From: Cristatella mucedo
Lineage: Eukaryota > Bryozoa > Phylactolaemata > Cristatellidae
Direction of reading: 5' to 3'
Assembly: GCA_009760855.2 (NCBI GenBank)
Contig: WPIO01000043.1
Span: forward strand, 1,486,001 to 1,550,000
Length of the DNA: 64,000 nucleotides
In this document: positions 61,701 through 64,000 of the stretch, one piece after another
How positions within the stretch are numbered: the stretch's first letter is position 1
Layout of the letters: each line of letters starts with the position of its first letter
The notes under the pieces: generated by a model
Seen by the model: only the letters and a program-made list of their open reading frames with translations
The model's database searches: none
Told to the model about the DNA's origin: nothing
Position numbers and translations under genes: made by a program

Positions 61701-63495
61701 GAGTAATTACAGAGAAACCTCATCGCAGTTGTATCCTTGTTAATTTCCAAAACGTGAGTGTTTTTGTCGGAAGCAGGTCGATCCGAGAGAGCAGATAGCT
61801 CAACAGTCGGCTGATCTGCAATCAGACAACGTGAAATATCTCAGCAGGAAATATGGTACGATATCTACTGGAAACAATTGCATATTCATAAAAAAAACCT
61901 ACCAAATACTATGAGGCGAATGTTTCGCATTGTTGTAGAAAGGCTGTTTGTGGCAGAGCATCGAACCACGCCAGTATCCGAGAGCAAAACATTCTTGATT
62001 TTCAAAGCTAAAAGCAGAAAAATGCGAGGCATTTTCAAATGATGTAAGTTTTTAAAAATATTCAAGAATCTAGTAAGGTGCACAGTAAAAGTCAGAGTTA
62101 GTGACAAGAATCAACATAAATGCAAAGAAAATGTCATCCATTTATCATTTATTGCTTCTTAATCAAATTGTCTGTGGCGTCATGCAAAGAATCCTGAATA
62201 ATCACCACACACCCATGATTTGACTTAGATAATAATAATAACAATTATAATAATAATACACTTGATAAAGCGCCCTCAGAGAACTTAAATCTCTTTCTAG
62301 GCACTTTACATTTGCTGCAAAGGGAAATGCAATTGAATGGTAAGTAAAATCATGCTTGAAAAACAAACAATATGAATAAAATGGTTAGGGGTGACATGCA
62401 CAGGGTCAGCATGCAAATGTGGTTAGTGGCAGCATGCACAGTGTCAGCACGCATAAGCACATCAAGGACGAATCGCAGGGACCCACTAAATGCTGTCCTA
62501 AATCGGTGTGTTTTTAAGTTCCTTTTAAATGTGGCCAGGTCAGGGGAGGTTCTGACGCAGGTCTGGAGGGAGTTCCAGATAAGACGTTAAATAACAGAAG
62601 CCAAGATCAACAGGAATATTTTGGTCAAACTTAATCATAAGACTGTCGTTATTATTGCTTTGGCCCGTAGCAGGATCAAAATCCATGATTCATAGACGTG
62701 CATCGACGTATAAGTGGTGCAGCCGTCTTTTCGCTAACCTTTGTGGTTTGTACTTAGCTAGGAGGCAGAGTTTTATGACGCTCCAAGCGCACGCCTAGTG
62801 CCGCACTCTGCTACTAAGTAGGAATGAATTATTAAACCACAAACTTATACTAGTTGGGCCAATTTTTACTAATTGGACCAATCGCTATTATAATCTAGTG
62901 AACATCTTACAAGGATTTAATTTGACTGCTGCTCCGATATTCACGCAACGTTTGGGTTTAATATTGTATTAGTTAGGTTTTGTTTCGTTACAAGATTATT
63001 TGTTTGCGGTATTTTCAGCTTGTCCCATTTGCCGGAGACAGCCAAATATTTGCAGCTCGCACTTTCCACTGTCAATCTGAAAATTACCGTTGACATCGAT
63101 AGTGTCACGGTATCTGAAGGAGATCAGTCAAATATTAGCGTAGCAATAACAAAGTATACTCACTTGACCGACCGGAGAAGAACAAAGTCTCGTATTTCAG
63201 GCTTGGCTTAATCGGGTCGTCATTATAGAACCACTGGATATCTGCACCCGCTTGGTTGTTAAGGCGACAATGAAATTCCGCATCGTCGTTTGGCTGGACG
63301 TAGACATCATCGTGGTGGATGATTGAAGGATATTCGAAAACTGTGACAACGATGGTTTCTGTGATCTCTTTGTACGTGCACTCCCAAATTCCGCCGTGAT
63401 GTGTATCGACACTATGTAACTCTATTACGGAGCCACTCTGGTAAACATTGGACGCAACTTTATTCCAAGTTACTGCCTCATAAGGACCTTGAGCG
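58641..63495 (-). CDS. Gene B: paralogue of gene A, C-terminal part (six exons, runs off the window)
   Basis: Exons 63495-63164, 62007-61903, 61815-61426, 59306-59172, 59048-58976 and 58704-58641 join in frame (1,099 bp, 365 residues plus stop). They correspond to exons 6-11 of gene A with the same boundaries and phases. No frameshift or premature stop is seen, so both copies look functional. Exons 1-5 must lie beyond position 64,000. The ectodomain encoded here covers the end of Ig3, Ig4 and Ig5, followed by the membrane span and a longer tail. Transcription is parallel to gene A, as expected for a tandem duplication. Confidence 0.85.
58976..59048 (-). CDS. Gene B exon: juxtamembrane cytoplasmic segment
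   Basis: This 73-bp exon (three more than gene A) encodes VEEKGVRRVSQTQRQSVQWK followed by DYSRP. The QWxDYSRP block is conserved between the paralogues while the middle has drifted. Confidence 0.8.
59172..59306 (-). CDS. Gene B exon: transmembrane segment
   Basis: This 135-bp exon encodes PFPYWIIGVVLAAIMVIFIV and then YVHRNKGGSYYG. Gly-Gly after RNK is closer to the usual L1-family RNKGGKY than gene A's Gly-Glu. Acceptor and donor are at equivalent positions. Confidence 0.92.
59636..59770 (-). CDS. Conserved 45-codon open segment (B copy)
   Basis: It reads LNRVLQELKERDVLASMNAS and then DSFSMEGKQEEYAKRGPL. Upstream, GGTGGCAG followed by AAGGGGCCG could be an acceptor; a TAA immediately follows the conserved part, right before GTGACC. 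See the A copy for the comparison. Confidence 0.4.
61426..61815 (-). CDS. Gene B exon: Ig-like domain 5
   Basis: Exactly 390 bp, as in gene A, with the same cysteines, tryptophan and most sequons. About 20 residues differ from gene A; the block from SMANLIGTVRCSLLYKVF onward is identical for about 25 codons, while the first 30 residues and the last ten are the most changed. Confidence 0.9.
61903..62007 (-). CDS. Gene B exon: second half of Ig4
   Basis: This 105-bp exon has acceptor TTTCTGCTTTTAG and donor G|GTAGGT. It encodes LKIKNVLLSDTGVVRCSATN and ends MRNIRLIVF. It differs from gene A at only a few positions. Confidence 0.9.
62231..62576 (-). mobile_element. LINE family 1 insertion in a gene B intron
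   Basis: AAT-repeat edge at 62,231, 5' truncation at GAGTTCC. AGATAA flanks it (62226-62231 and 62577-62582). The A arm at about 16,967-16,990 has the empty site. Confidence 0.88.
63164..63495 (-). CDS. Gene B exon: end of Ig3 and first half of Ig4
   Basis: This 332-bp exon is the counterpart of 18456-18784. Apart from the last few codons (FFSGRS in place of SSNPS, one codon longer) only about three bases differ, one of them replacing Glu by Lys in the DDPI-x-PSL segment. Acceptor and donor are conserved. Confidence 0.9.
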
Positions 63496-63577
63496 CTAAA
63501 AAGTCAAATCAAACGCCCAGCAAGATTATTCGCAGTTTCTGCAGCCTAGAATATATGACAAAAAGATTTAACGCTGA

Positions 63578-63732
63578 TTTAATAATGGCTAGTTGGCATA
63601 ACGGAAGAAGAGCCTTAACGGCTATCACCGCCACTGGCCATTGGGCAACAAAGGATCGCCCACTGCAGGACTCGAGAACACGAACCAAATCGTGAAGAGC
63701 GAGTACCTTACATCGTGGCCTAAGACCCAGTG
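63578..63732 (-). mobile_element. tRNA-derived SINE (B arm)
   Basis: Counterpart of 18,868-19,025, about 97 % identical by eye. Confidence 0.75.
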
Positions 63733-64000
63733 GTGTACAGACGAAGCAGATGGGACTCGAGATTTTATCAACAACAGCTACAAGAGGAAGTGAATTAACT
63801 GGATTTTTCAAGACTGAGAACCGTGACAGCACGAGGCTTACTGCCTCGCGGCAAAGGTGAACAGCTCTGCCAGCAGTGCATCGACGCTTTTTTTCTAATG
63901 TTTTTGCAAACCGCAGGTTTTGACAAATTGATAAAAAAAAGATAACACGACATGCAGTGCAAGCAAAGGCAATAAGAGCACCCGGGCAGTATAATAATAA

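Larger units (their letters stand above)
49090..64000 (+). repeat. Segmental duplication, B arm (continues past the window)
   Basis: Same orientation as the A arm, offset about 45-50 kb, carrying gene B. It has its own insertions, for example LINEs at 56963, 57725 and 62231 that are absent from the A arm. The window ends inside it. Confidence 0.85.

Overview
This is animal nuclear DNA with a split-gene layout: GT-AG introns, short exons, and about half the window made of decayed non-LTR retrotransposons (LINEs), tRNA-derived SINEs and LTR-like repeats. There are no operons and no bacterial signals. The host is probably an invertebrate metazoan; the sequence does not let me name it.

Host genes. 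All well-supported protein-coding sequence is on the minus strand. Eleven exons between 35,954 and 10,544 join in frame, every junction phase-compatible, into a 648-residue type I membrane protein (gene A): signal peptide, five Ig-like domains, one membrane span, and a tail of about 40 residues. The Ig2/Ig3 linker and the sequence just inside the membrane resemble the L1CAM/neuroglian family. I see no fibronectin type III repeats and no ankyrin-binding FIGQY motif. A second copy (gene B) has its last six exons at 63,495-58,641 and runs off the right edge.

Duplications. Roughly 1,150-19,230 (A side) and 49,090-64,000 (B side) are the two arms of one direct segmental duplication, about 75-90 % alike by eye. 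One tract of about 550 bp, covering the Ig3/Ig4 exon and adjoining intron, is about 98 % identical, which suggests gene conversion. A smaller direct duplication pairs 38,150-41,690 with 43,335-45,300.

Layout. 1-1,150: GC-rich DNA with a tandem repeat. 1,150-10,540: A-side duplicated DNA downstream of gene A. 10,544-35,954: gene A, its introns full of LINEs and including an LTR-like repeat pair. 36,000-49,000: intergenic repeats, the small duplication and a GC-rich island near 46 kb. 49,090-58,640: B-side DNA downstream of gene B. 58,641-64,000: gene B.

Repeats. LINE family 1 ends in a hairpin tail followed by (ATT)n; one SINE type carries the same tail. LINE family 2 ends in an (AATGT)n-like tail. 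Several family 1 insertions have a matching empty site in the other duplication arm. The most interesting theme is a tandem, possibly converting cluster of L1CAM-like Ig receptors with a reduced ectodomain and divergent short tails, an arrangement compatible with adhesion or self/non-self recognition (inference only).
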